Source of the DNA: Ruminococcus sp. UBA7477 | GTDB taxonomy: Bacteria > Bacillota > Clostridia > Oscillospirales > Ruminococcaceae | Direction: 5' to 3' | Assembly (NCBI GenBank): GCA_002479715.1 | Contig: DLOT01000006.1 | Coordinates: 21,882-35,082 of the forward strand | DNA length: 13,201 bases | Shown here: positions 1 to 7,559 of the stretch, one piece after another | Layout: every line of letters begins with the position of its first letter | How positions within the stretch are numbered: position 1 is the stretch's first letter | Program-made: the position numbers and the translations under genes | The notes under the pieces: model-generated | Databases searched by the model: none | The model's input: the letters and a program-made list of their open reading frames with translations, nothing else | Told to the model about the DNA's origin: nothing

Positions 1-33
1 AGAGGGAACGCCCTGCAAGTGAGGGCGTTCCCT
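1..33. terminator. Perfect 12-bp inverted repeat at window edge
   Basis: Arms at 3-14 and 22-33 (AGGGAACGCCCT / AGGGCGTTCCCT) are perfectly complementary around a 7-nt loop. Read on the plus strand, the hairpin is followed only by AATAAATTTA, a weak U-tract. The minus-strand tail lies outside the window. It could end a plus-strand gene to the left, or act as a second terminator behind the aspartate kinase gene. The hairpin is certain; its role is inferred. Confidence 0.55.
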
Positions 34-49
34 AATAAATTTATAGTTT

Positions 50-98
50 CTTACAAACAAAACGGCAGCAGCTCCTAAAACCGTAGGAACTGTTGCCG
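50..98 (-). terminator. Rho-independent terminator of the aspartate kinase gene
   Basis: The stem arms are 63-77 and 84-98. They form 15 pairs on the minus strand, apart from one C-A mismatch and one G-T wobble. Reading leftward, the hairpin is followed by TTTTGTTTGT, a good U-tract. It begins about 30 nt after the stop codon of the aspartate kinase gene. Confidence 0.8.
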
Positions 99-128
99 CT
101 TTAATTTAATCAATAATGCCGCTAAGTA

Positions 129-1448
129 TTATACCGACTTGGGAACAAATGTGTTATAAATGCACTCCATAGCCGTTTCAAAGTCCTCATCACTGACGCC
201 GACGATTATATTAAGCTCGCTGGAACCCTGGTCTATCATATTGACATTAACTCTGGCGTCTGCAAGGGCTTGGAAGATCTTGCCCGCAGTACCTCTTGTG
301 GAACGCATTCCCCTGCCTACTATAGCGATCAGGGCAAGACCGGTTTCGATGACAATGCTGTCAGGCTTACAGTTTCTGTGAAGCCCTGCCAATATCTCCT
401 GCTCGGCTTTGCCAAACTCCTCCTGATGAACAATAACGGTCATCGTGTCAATTCCGGACGGCATATGCTCAAAGCTTATGCCGTTTTTCTCAAAGACCTC
501 CAGAACACGTCTGCCGAAGCCCAGTTCGGAATTCATCATATCCTTCTCGATATTGATAGAGGTGAAGCCTTTTTTGCCGGCGATGCCTGTTATAGTATAT
601 CTCGACTGCTGAGAGGTGCTTTCAACGATCATAGTGCCGTGATCGTCGGGGGCATTTGTATTCTTGATATTTATCGGAATACCCGCTTTGCGAACCGGGA
701 AGATCGCATCCTCATGCAGAACGGTTGCACCCATATAGGCAAGCTCACGAAGCTCCTTATATGTTATGACCTTTATAGTACGCGGATTTTTAACGATCCT
801 CGGGTCGGCGATCAAAAAGCCCGAAACGTCAGTCCAGTTTTCATACAGATCGGCGCCGCTTGCCGCAGCCACTATCGAACCTGTTATATCCGAACCTCCG
901 CGGGAAAAAGTCTTGATAGTATCATTTGGCATAGAGCCGTAAAAGCCCGGAATGACCGCTCTTTCGGACTGCTCAAGGCGGGTCGCGAGAATTTTTCCTG
1001 TCTTTTCGCTGTCAAATCTTCCCGAATCGTCAAAGAATATGACATCGGCAGGGTCGATAAAGTCGTAGCCCAGATAGTTGGCAAGCACAAGGCCGTTGAG
1101 ATATTCGCCTCTCGATGCGGCATAATCCCTTCCCGCCTTGCCGATAAAGCAGGCTCTTATCGTGTCAAACTCACGTTCCAGAGAATAGTCCAGTTCAAGG
1201 CCCTTTATGATCTCATTGTAACGGGTCTTGATCGCTTCAAACTGCTCGTCAAAATCCTTACCCTTAGCCGCTCTGTCATAGCAGGCATAGAGCATATCGG
1301 TGACCTTCGTGTCATCGGGAAATCTTTTTCCCGGTGCAGACGGAACGACATATCTTCTTGCCTCATCAGCCTTAATGATCGCAGAAACCTTTTTGAACTG
1401 CTCCGCACTTGCCAAAGAGCTTCCGCCGAATTTTACTACTTTCATCAT
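129..1448 (-). CDS. Aspartate kinase (aspartokinase)
   Basis: This enzyme phosphorylates L-aspartate with ATP, the first step toward lysine, threonine, methionine and diaminopimelate; it is cytoplasmic. The N-terminus carries the kinase signature KFGGSS (residues 6-11). The SRGGSD motif (182-187) sits in the amino-acid kinase domain, which runs to about residue 270. Two ACT regulatory domains follow (about 285-355 and 372-435), so feedback inhibition by a pathway amino acid is likely; which one cannot be read here. The length of about 439 residues fits monofunctional class enzymes of the LysC/YclM type. I start at ATG 1448 because AGGTGAT (1453-1459) is an ideal Shine-Dalgarno sequence ending just before it. 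A GTG at 1457 in the same frame lies inside that sequence. The gene lies 60 bp after valS with no terminator between, so they are probably co-transcribed. The exact paralogue (lysC, dapG or thrD type) is not resolved. Confidence 0.95.
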   Translation of the reverse strand: MMKVVKFGGSSLASAEQFKKVSAIIKADEARRYVVPSAPGKRFPDDTKVTDMLYACYDRAAKGKDFDEQFEAIKTRYNEIIKGLELDYSLEREFDTIRACFIGKAGRDYAASRGEYLNGLVLANYLGYDFIDPADVIFFDDSGRFDSEKTGKILATRLEQSERAVIPGFYGSMPNDTIKTFSRGGSDITGSIVAAASGADLYENWTDVSGFLIADPRIVKNPRTIKVITYKELRELAYMGATVLHEDAIFPVRKAGIPINIKNTNAPDDHGTMIVESTSQQSRYTITGIAGKKGFTSINIEKDMMNSELGFGRRVLEVFEKNGISFEHMPSGIDTMTVIVHQEEFGKAEQEILAGLHRNCKPDSIVIETGLALIAIVGRGMRSTRGTAGKIFQALADARVNVNMIDQGSSELNIIVGVSDEDFETAMECIYNTFVPKSV

Positions 1449-1508
1449 ATCAATCACCTATCCTATTAATACCGATTCTGTAATACTATATGCAGCCGAC
1501 TGCAAATG

Positions 1509-4139
1509 TTACTTTCTGAGCGCCGCCATGGACTTCTCGATCTTCTCAAGCTTCTCCCTGGCCTTGGCAAGCTTTTCGCGCTCGTTTTCTATAAGCTTTT
1601 CGGGAGCCTTTGCCAAAAAACCTTCATTAGACAGCTTTTTTGAGAGGAAATCAATATCCTTCTCGGCTGCCGCTTTTTCTTTTGACAGGCGCGCGGTCTC
1701 TTTCTCGATGTCAATAATGTCAGCGAGAGGTATAAATATTCTCGCGCTGGCTGTAACGACGGTTACACTGTCGGGAATATTGAATTTATCCGCTATTTCG
1801 ACCTCCGAAGCCGATGCGAGCCTTTCAAAGAACATTTTTCCGGCCTTAAAGGTTTCGGCCTCAACCGTTTCGATATACAGCTTTGCTTTTACCGAAGGCG
1901 GAACATTCATGCCGCTTCTTGTATTTCTTATACCCTTGATAGCGGCAATGATCTTTTCAAACTCGGCTTCCTCGTCGGCAAAGCAGTGCTTTTCGTCAAA
2001 CCTTGGGAACTCCGAAAGCATGATCGCCGAGCCGTCGTCAACAAGCGTCTGCCATATTTCCTCGGTAATAAACGGCATAAACGGATGCAGGAGCTTCAGG
2101 CTGCCCTTCATGACCCAGACCAGAACGTTCTGCGCAGCAGCGGCTGTTTCACCGCCCGCAGCGATCCTTGGCTTGGTCACCTCTATATACCAGTCGCAGT
2201 AAACGTCCCAAATAAAATCATAAAGCTTTGCAACTGCCACTCCGAGATCGAAATTCTCCAGATTCTCGTTTATCTCTCCTGCAAGAGTATTGAACTTTGA
2301 TATGATCCACTTATCCTCAAGCGCAAGCTCGCCGCTCGGCTCACGGCATTCAAAGCCGTCGGGCAGATTCATCATAATAAAGCGGGAAGCGTTCCAAAGC
2401 TTGTTGGCAAAGTTCCTCGAAGCCTTGACCTTTTCCTCGCTGTAGCGCAGATCGTTGCCCGGAGCGTTACCGGTCGCAAGCATAAACCTCAGAGCGTCGG
2501 CTCCGTACTGTGAGATGACCTCGAGGGGATCGATGCCGTTGCCCAAAGACTTGGACATCTTTCTGCCCATAGAGTCGCGGACAAGACCGTGGATAAGTAC
2601 CGTATCAAACGGGACCTGTCCCGTATACTCTATTCCCGAGAACATCATTCTCATGACCCAGAACGGAATAATGTCATATCCCGTAACGAGGGTGTTTGTC
2701 GGGTAGAAATACTTATAGTCTTCAGCCTCGGTGTCAGGCCAGCCGAGAGTCGAAAACGGCCACAAGGCAGACGAGAACCAGGTATCGAGCGTGTCCTCAT
2801 CCTGACGCATTTTCTTGCCGCACTTAGGGCATACAGCCTCACTATCTTTTGTGACAACCATTTCGCCGCAGTCATCGCAATAGAATGCGGGGATCTGATG
2901 ACCCCACCAGATCTGGCGGGAAATGCACCAGTCACGGATATTTTCAAGCCAATGGAAATAGATCTTCTCAAATCTTTCGGGAACAAACTTTGTTTCGCCG
3001 TTTTTTACGGCTTCTATTGCAGGTTCTGCAAGGGGCTTCATCTTAACGAACCACTGAGTCGAAACCTTCGGCTCAACGGTCGTGCCGCAGCGATAGCAGG
3101 TTCCGACATCGTGAGCGTGTTCCTCTATTTTAACAAGGAAGCCGCCCTTGTCCAGATCCTCGACGATCTTCTTTCTTGCCTCATATCTGTCCATGCCGGC
3201 ATAATCGGGATAGTCGTCAACGATCTTCGCGTCATCGGTCATAACGTTGATGACCGGCAGATCATGACGCTTGCCGACCTCAAAGTCATTCGGATCGTGA
3301 GCGGGGGTTATTTTAACAACGCCCGTTCCGAACTCTATGTCAACATAATCATCGGCAACAACGGGGATCTCTCTGCCGACAAGCGGCAGAATAAGTGTTT
3401 TTCCTATGAGATGCTTATACCTGTCGTCGCTTGGGTTAACGGCAACAGCGGTATCGCCCAGCAGCGTTTCGGGTCTTGTAGTCGCAAGCTCAACATATCC
3501 GCTGCCATCTTTGAGCGGATATCTGAGATGCCAGAAAAAGCCTGCCTGGTTTTCATAAGTTACCTCGGCGTCCGAAAGAGTTGTCTTACAGTGAGGACAC
3601 CAGTTGACCATTCTTTCTCCGCGATAGATAAGTCCCTTTTCATAATAGTTGACAAATGCCTCTTTGACCGCCTTAGAGCAGCCCTCGTCCATAGTAAAGC
3701 GCTCTCTGTCCCAATCGCAGGAAGAGCCGAGCTTTTTGAGCTGTTCGACGATCCTTCCGCCGTACTGCTTCTTCCACTCCCAGGCTCTGACCATAAAAGC
3801 TTCTCTGCCTATCTGCTCCTTTGTTATGCCCTCCTTGCGCATCGCTTCAACTATCTTGGCCTCAGTGGCAATCGCAGCATGGTCGGTACCCGGAAGCCAA
3901 AGCGCACAATATCCGCACATTCTTTTCCAGCGGATAAGGATATCCTGCAAAGTTTCGTCAAGCGCGTGCCCCATATGAAGCTGGCCTGTTATATTAGGCG
4001 GCGGTATAACTATAGTATACGGAGTTTTCTTTGAAGACGCATCGGCGTGAAACATCTTTCCGTCTGTCCAGTACTTATATATTCTGTCCTCAAACCCGGC
4101 AGGGTCATAAGTTTTCGGCAATTCTTTTTTCATTTTCAT
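1509..4139 (-). CDS. valS: Valyl-tRNA synthetase
   Basis: This cytoplasmic class I aminoacyl-tRNA synthetase charges tRNA-Val and proofreads mis-activated threonine. Numbered from the chosen ATG, the HIGH-type motif HMGH is at 55-58 and the KMSKS motif at 527-531. The inserted editing domain spans roughly 200-360 and shows TTRPETLLGD and AHDPNDFEVG. Paired cysteines at about 420-440 (CDDC ... CPKC) suggest a zinc-binding knuckle. The anticodon-binding domain covers about 605-750. A Glu/Lys-rich coiled coil at 810-876 is the tRNA-binding C-terminal arm typical of ValRS. The length of 876 residues is normal for the family. The ATG at 4139 is favoured because AGAGG lies 5 nt ahead of it; an in-frame TTG at 4142 is too close to that site. 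It has its own promoter and a leader of about 150 nt, in which I see no T-box. Confidence 0.98.
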   Translation of the reverse strand: MKMKKELPKTYDPAGFEDRIYKYWTDGKMFHADASSKKTPYTIVIPPPNITGQLHMGHALDETLQDILIRWKRMCGYCALWLPGTDHAAIATEAKIVEAMRKEGITKEQIGREAFMVRAWEWKKQYGGRIVEQLKKLGSSCDWDRERFTMDEGCSKAVKEAFVNYYEKGLIYRGERMVNWCPHCKTTLSDAEVTYENQAGFFWHLRYPLKDGSGYVELATTRPETLLGDTAVAVNPSDDRYKHLIGKTLILPLVGREIPVVADDYVDIEFGTGVVKITPAHDPNDFEVGKRHDLPVINVMTDDAKIVDDYPDYAGMDRYEARKKIVEDLDKGGFLVKIEEHAHDVGTCYRCGTTVEPKVSTQWFVKMKPLAEPAIEAVKNGETKFVPERFEKIYFHWLENIRDWCISRQIWWGHQIPAFYCDDCGEMVVTKDSEAVCPKCGKKMRQDEDTLDTWFSSALWPFSTLGWPDTEAEDYKYFYPTNTLVTGYDIIPFWVMRMMFSGIEYTGQVPFDTVLIHGLVRDSMGRKMSKSLGNGIDPLEVISQYGADALRFMLATGNAPGNDLRYSEEKVKASRNFANKLWNASRFIMMNLPDGFECREPSGELALEDKWIISKFNTLAGEINENLENFDLGVAVAKLYDFIWDVYCDWYIEVTKPRIAAGGETAAAAQNVLVWVMKGSLKLLHPFMPFITEEIWQTLVDDGSAIMLSEFPRFDEKHCFADEEAEFEKIIAAIKGIRNTRSGMNVPPSVKAKLYIETVEAETFKAGKMFFERLASASEVEIADKFNIPDSVTVVTASARIFIPLADIIDIEKETARLSKEKAAAEKDIDFLSKKLSNEGFLAKAPEKLIENEREKLAKAREKLEKIEKSMAALRK

Positions 4140-4289
4140 CAATTCCTCTCATTAATACTTACGTTTGAAATACTAAGCTTTTCAGCTCCAGACTCGAACG
4201 CCGGAATTGACATCTGCTATAAACGTATGATGAAACAACATATGTCGCCCTTTCTATTGATTTCAGGCAGTCTATCGGCCGCCGCATTA
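4140..4289 (-). other. valS 5' leader, no T-box recognised
   Basis: About 150 nt lie between the inferred start of transcription and the valS start codon. I searched the minus strand for the T-box core (AGGGTGGNACCGCG) and did not find it. I see one short hairpin, TCCGG / CTGGA around a 9-nt loop, at roughly 4177-4195. No terminator-like stem with a U-run is present. The region contains no convincing gene. Confidence 0.5.
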
Positions 4290-4295
4290 AATTAT

Positions 4296-4324
4296 ATTAT
4301 TACATATTTTGTCCGAAAAGTCAA
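4296..4324 (-). promoter_or_regulatory. Sigma-A promoter for valS
   Basis: Read on the minus strand, TTGACT (4319-4324) is followed after 17 nt by AATAAT (4296-4301), each 5/6 to consensus. A TG one base before the -10 makes it an extended -10 promoter. It lies downstream of the groEL terminator and points at valS. Confidence 0.75.
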
Positions 4325-4485
4325 CCGCAAGCCACTGTTTTCAGCAAAACAAACTCTAAATTCTTCGCTTGGGTCAAACGATTATGCAAATTACATAATG
4401 CGCCTGAAAGGCGTCAGATGAAGCCGCATTTTCTTTCTCAGCGCCGCTTAACGGGACTTCGCAAGATCGTCCCCGCCCGAAAGAA
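4325..4485. other. Spacer between groEL terminator and valS promoter
   Basis: About 160 bp hold no gene that I can support. A small hairpin CGCC-TTTCA-GGCG lies near 4402-4414 on the minus strand. Nothing else stands out; open frames crossing this stretch have no ribosome binding site or recognisable product. Confidence 0.4.
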
Positions 4486-4537
4486 TTAAACACAACAATA
4501 AGCGACCCGACGCACAAAACCGCGTCGAGCCGCTTAT
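4486..4537 (-). terminator. Terminator of the groES-groEL operon
   Basis: The arms 4498-4513 and 4522-4537 pair over 16 bp (two G-U wobbles) around an 8-nt loop. The minus-strand tail TGTTGTGTTTAATTCTT is U-rich. It begins about 28 nt after the groEL stop codon. Confidence 0.85.
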
Positions 4538-4565
4538 AAGCATAGCCTTATCTTTCAGTGAACGA

Positions 4566-6194
4566 TTAATACATTCCGCCCATACCGCCGGCAGGCATAG
4601 CAGGAGCAGGATTTTCCTCCTTGATGTCTGCAACAAGGCTTTCGGTTGTAAGAACCATCGAAGCAACCGAAGCAGCATTCTGGAGAGCCGAACGTGTTAC
4701 CTTTGTCGGGTCAACGATTCCCTCGGGGATCATATCTACATACTTCTCGTTATAAGCGTCGAAGCCGTAGCCAACCTTTTCGGAACGGATAATATTGTCG
4801 ATGATAACGCTGCCCTCAAGTCCTGCGTTGACTGCGATCTGGCGAACAGGCTCCTCAAGCGCCTTCAAAACGATCGCAGCGCCAGTCTTTTCATCGCCCT
4901 CAAGCGTACCGATAAGCTCCTTAACGGCAGGCATAGCATTGATAAGAGCTGTTCCGCCTCCTGCAACTATTCCCTCTTCAACAGCCGCCTTTGTAGCCGC
5001 CAAAGCATCTTCTATACGGAGCTTCTTCTCCTTCATTTCGATCTCGGTAGCAGCGCCGACCTTGATGACCGCTACACCGCCGGAAAGCTTTGCAAGTCTT
5101 TCCTGAAGCTTTTCTCTGTCAAAGTCAGAGGTTGTTGTTTCAACCTGAGCCTTGATCTGGGCAACTCTACCCTTGATCGCTGCGCTGTCGCCTGCACCGT
5201 CAACGATGATCGTATTTTCCTTATTGATAACGACCTGACGCGCTCTGCCGAGCTGGCTGAGCTGTGTTTCAGAAAGCTCAAGACCGACCTCAGCGGAGAT
5301 GACCTCGCCGCCTGTCAGGATCGCGATATCCTGAAGCATTTCCTTTCTTCTGTCACCAAAGCCGGGAGCCTTGACGCCGACGCAGGTGAAGGTTCCGCGG
5401 AGCTTGTTAACGATAAGAGTAGAAAGTGCTTCGCCCTCAATATCCTCAGCGATAATCAGGAGCTTCTGTCCGCCCTTAACGATCTGCTCGAGAAGCGGCA
5501 GTATCTCCTGAATAGAAGAGATCTTCTTGTCTGTGATAAGAATGTATGGGTCGTCGAGAACTGCCTCCATCTTATCAGTATCGGTCACCATATACGGAGT
5601 GATGTAGCCTCTGTCAAACTGCATACCCTCAACGACCTCGCTGTAGGTTTCGGCAGTCTTAGACTCCTCAATGGTGATAACGCCGTCGGAAGTCACCTTC
5701 TCCATAGCCTCTGCGATCAGCTTGCCGATAAACTCGTCAGCCGATGAAACGGTCGCTACTCTGGCGATATCATCTGTTCCTTCGACAGACTTCGAGTTTG
5801 CAACGATAGCTTTGACCGCTGCGTCAACAGCCTTTGCGATGCCCTTCTTGACGATCATGGGGTTAGCGCCTGCGGCGATATTCTTCATTCCCTCGCGTAC
5901 AAGAGCCTGAGCGAGCAGCGTAGCTGTTGTTGTTCCGTCACCTGCGGCGTCGTTGGTCTTTGTGGCAACCTCTTTTACAAGCTGAGCGCCCATATTCTCA
6001 AATGCGTCCTCAAGCTCTATCTCCTTAGCGATAGTAACACCGTCGTTGGTGATCAGCGGAGCGCCGAACTTCTTGTCAAGAACAACGTTTCTGCCCTTCG
6101 GTCCGAGAGTGATCTTAACGGTATCTGCCAGCTTATCTATGCCGGTCTGAAGCGACTTTCTGGCGTCCTCGCCGTATATAATCTGCTTTGCCAT
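4566..6194 (-). CDS. groEL: 60-kDa chaperonin GroEL
   Basis: GroEL forms the double-ring ATP-driven folding chamber that works with GroES on non-native cytoplasmic proteins. The 542-residue length matches the family. Recognisable parts are the N-terminal equatorial segment with TLGPKGRNVV, the ATP-binding GDGTTTAT motif near residue 86, the apical segment around VVEGMQFDRGY, and the C-terminal flexible Gly-Met tail (GGMGGMY). The tail is shorter than the long GGM repeats of E. coli but usual for Firmicutes. AAAGGAGGAA lies 10 nt before the ATG, in the 19-bp gap after groES. It is transcribed with groES from the CIRCE-controlled promoter and ends at a strong hairpin. Nothing suggests truncation or a second paralogue here. 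Confidence 0.99.
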   Translation of the reverse strand: MAKQIIYGEDARKSLQTGIDKLADTVKITLGPKGRNVVLDKKFGAPLITNDGVTIAKEIELEDAFENMGAQLVKEVATKTNDAAGDGTTTATLLAQALVREGMKNIAAGANPMIVKKGIAKAVDAAVKAIVANSKSVEGTDDIARVATVSSADEFIGKLIAEAMEKVTSDGVITIEESKTAETYSEVVEGMQFDRGYITPYMVTDTDKMEAVLDDPYILITDKKISSIQEILPLLEQIVKGGQKLLIIAEDIEGEALSTLIVNKLRGTFTCVGVKAPGFGDRRKEMLQDIAILTGGEVISAEVGLELSETQLSQLGRARQVVINKENTIIVDGAGDSAAIKGRVAQIKAQVETTTSDFDREKLQERLAKLSGGVAVIKVGAATEIEMKEKKLRIEDALAATKAAVEEGIVAGGGTALINAMPAVKELIGTLEGDEKTGAAIVLKALEEPVRQIAVNAGLEGSVIIDNIIRSEKVGYGFDAYNEKYVDMIPEGIVDPTKVTRSALQNAASVASMVLTTESLVADIKEENPAPAMPAGGMGGMY

Positions 6195-6213
6195 AATACA
6201 AGTTCCTCCTTTA

Positions 6214-6486
6214 TTACTTTACAACTGCGAGAATGTCATCCATCTTTACGATTATGAACTCCTCGCCTTCAAGCTTGACATTTGTGCCGCAGTACTTGGA
6301 AATAAGCACCTTGTCACCCTTCTTGACCGTCATTTCGACGTCCTTCTTGCCCTCTCCTACCTCGATGACCTCAGCAACCTCGGGCTTTTCCTTTGCGGAG
6401 CCTGTCAGAATAATTCCGCTCTTGGTTGTTTCCTCTGCCTCAACCATTTTGATAACCACTCTGTCCTGCAACGGTTTGATTGTCAT
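6214..6486 (-). CDS. groES: 10-kDa co-chaperonin GroES
   Basis: GroES is the heptameric lid that caps the GroEL chamber in the cytoplasm. The 90-residue protein begins with the family-typical IKPLQDRVVIK stretch. The mobile loop that contacts GroEL is EETTKSGIILTGSAKEKP (residues about 18-35). The roof and C-terminal strand end in KMDDILAVVK. AGGAGGT lies 8 nt before the ATG. It is the first gene of the operon, directly behind the CIRCE element, and is followed by groEL after 19 bp. Confidence 0.99.
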   Translation of the reverse strand: MTIKPLQDRVVIKMVEAEETTKSGIILTGSAKEKPEVAEVIEVGEGKKDVEMTVKKGDKVLISKYCGTNVKLEGEEFIIVKMDDILAVVK

Positions 6487-6524
6487 ATCTGTGACCTCCT
6501 ATTTTAATTATTGATTACATTAGT

Positions 6525-6551
6525 TTAGCACTCTTGATCTCTGAGTGCTAA
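6525..6551 (-). promoter_or_regulatory. CIRCE operator (HrcA binding site)
   Basis: TTAGCACTC (6525-6533), a 9-nt spacer and GAGTGCTAA (6543-6551) form a perfect CIRCE inverted repeat. In Firmicutes this is the binding site of the heat-shock repressor HrcA. It lies just downstream of the -10 box and covers the expected transcription start, so bound HrcA would block the groESL operon. Confidence 0.98.
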
Positions 6552-6555
6552 ATAT

Positions 6556-6583
6556 ATTGTACCACGATTTTTCCAAATTTCAA
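6556..6583 (-). promoter_or_regulatory. Sigma-A promoter of groES-groEL
   Basis: On the minus strand TTGAAA (6578-6583) and TACAAT (6556-6561) are separated by 16 nt, each 5/6 to consensus. Transcription would begin inside the CIRCE element about 7 nt downstream, the arrangement known for HrcA-controlled vegetative promoters. Confidence 0.85.
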
Positions 6584-6720
6584 GAGGTATTATGGAAGAT
6601 GTTTCATTTTCGGCGATTAGCACAAAACCTTTTGCTGTTATCGCACAATTATTGTGCAGTCATCAGATTCTTGGACGTTTTCGCCAAAAGCTATCATTAT
6701 ATAATGCGGAGCAAAGAGAT
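6584..6720. other. Divergent spacer with a perfect short dyad
   Basis: This part of the divergent region has no gene that I can support. A perfect dyad GCACAAT-T-ATTGTGC lies at 6643-6657. A TATAAT at 6700-6705 (plus strand) has no good -35 at 17 nt and is a weak promoter candidate. A 63-codon frame across 6545-6736 starts inside the CIRCE element and has no ribosome binding site. Confidence 0.4.
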
Positions 6721-6748
6721 TGTAATTGTTTTGTAATCATAATGTAAC
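6721..6748 (+). promoter_or_regulatory. Triple TGTAAY direct repeat, WalR/PhoB-type box
   Basis: TGTAAT (6721-6726), TGTAAT (6732-6737) and TGTAAC (6743-6748) repeat every 11 bp, with 5-nt spacers. Tandem hexamers one helical turn apart are how OmpR/PhoB-family regulators bind. The hexamer fits the published WalR consensus TGTWAH-N5-TGTWAH. A degenerate fourth unit CTTAAA follows in phase at 6754, near where a -35 box would be. The position ahead of the response regulator gene suggests autoregulation. Confidence 0.65.
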
Positions 6749-6777
6749 CGAATCTTAAAAAAGTGCATTTGTGAATT

Positions 6778-6786
6778 TGTTATAAT
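6778..6786 (+). promoter_or_regulatory. Extended -10 promoter of the two-component operon
   Basis: TGT-TATAAT is a perfect extended -10. The -35 position at 17 nt (6758-6763) reads AAAAAG and does not fit consensus, which is typical of activator-dependent promoters. A second candidate lies downstream: TTGATA (6806-6811) and TATAAT (6827-6832), but only 15 nt apart. I favour the first. Confidence 0.55.
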
Positions 6787-6863
6787 AGTTGTATGAATTA
6801 AGAATTTGATATACATTTGTTCAAATTATAATATTCGGGATCAATTTCGGAGGTATATGTATT

Positions 6864-7559
6864 ATGGCACTCGGAAAAGTTTTGGTTGTTGACGACGACA
6901 AAAACATATGTGAGCTTTTGAGGCTCTATCTCGAAAAGGACGGTTACAGCGTAATCCTTTCACATGACGGCGAAGAAGCCGTTGTGAAGTTCAACGCTCT
7001 GAAGCCGGATATCGTTCTGCTTGACATTATGCTTCCCGGTCTTGACGGCTGGCAGGTATGCAGAGAGATCAGGAAGAAGTCCAATGTTCCGATCATAATG
7101 ATAACCGCTAAGGGAGAGACCTTTGACAAGGTTTTGGGTCTTGAGCTGGGTGCAGACGACTACATAGTAAAGCCGTTTGACACCAAAGAGGTCATTGCAA
7201 GAATAAAAGCAGTTACAAGGCGCGTCGGTCAGACCTCCTCCGAAACCGAGGTCAAAGAGGTTCGCTACGACAAGCTGGTCGTTAATATGACCAAATATGA
7301 ACTTAAGGTTGACGGCAAGATCCTTGACACCCCTCCAAAGGAGCTGGAGCTTCTGTTCCACCTTGCATCTAATCCGAACAGAGTCTACACACGCGATCAG
7401 CTTCTTGATGAAGTCTGGGGCTTTGAATACTACGGCGACTCAAGAACTATTGACGTACACGTTAAAAGGCTGCGTGAAAAACTGGAGGGCGTTTCGGATA
7501 AATGGGCGCTCAAAACCGTTTGGGGCGTGGGATACAAGTTTGAGGCTAACGAGGAATAA
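6864..7559 (+). CDS. OmpR/PhoB-family response regulator (WalR-like)
   Basis: This is a DNA-binding response regulator, phosphorylated by the kinase encoded next. The receiver domain (about 5-118) has the acidic pocket D10-D12, phospho-acceptor D54 in LLDIMLPG, switch T81 and conserved K103 in KPF. The winged-helix effector domain (about 130-228) shows the family-typical PKELELLFHL, RTIDVHVKRLREKL and VWGVGYKF. The 231-residue length is standard. GGAGG lies 10 nt before the ATG. Its stop overlaps the kinase start by one base, so translation is coupled. Tandem TGTAAY hexamers upstream suggest that it controls its own promoter. The neighbouring HtrA gene and the box sequence argue for a WalR-like role in envelope control, but PhoP or another OmpR-family member is possible, so I give no symbol. 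Confidence 0.93.
   Translation: MALGKVLVVDDDKNICELLRLYLEKDGYSVILSHDGEEAVVKFNALKPDIVLLDIMLPGLDGWQVCREIRKKSNVPIIMITAKGETFDKVLGLELGADDYIVKPFDTKEVIARIKAVTRRVGQTSSETEVKEVRYDKLVVNMTKYELKVDGKILDTPPKELELLFHLASNPNRVYTRDQLLDEVWGFEYYGDSRTIDVHVKRLREKLEGVSDKWALKTVWGVGYKFEANEE

Noticed and set aside
270..1469. 399-codon plus-strand frame opposite the aspartate kinase gene
   Set aside because: It is an antisense shadow: the minus-strand frame carries all kinase and ACT motifs, while this one has no family features.
4140..4290. T-box riboswitch before valS
   Set aside because: The conserved T-box core and a terminator hairpin with U-run are both absent on the minus strand.
4047..4421. 124-codon plus-strand frame over the valS 5' end and leader
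   Set aside because: It starts inside valS on the opposite strand, overlaps the valS promoter, and has no ribosome binding site or recognisable domain.
6545..6736. 63-codon plus-strand frame in the divergent control region
   Set aside because: It starts inside the CIRCE element, has no ribosome binding site, overlaps the groES promoter and the dyad, and its product resembles nothing known.
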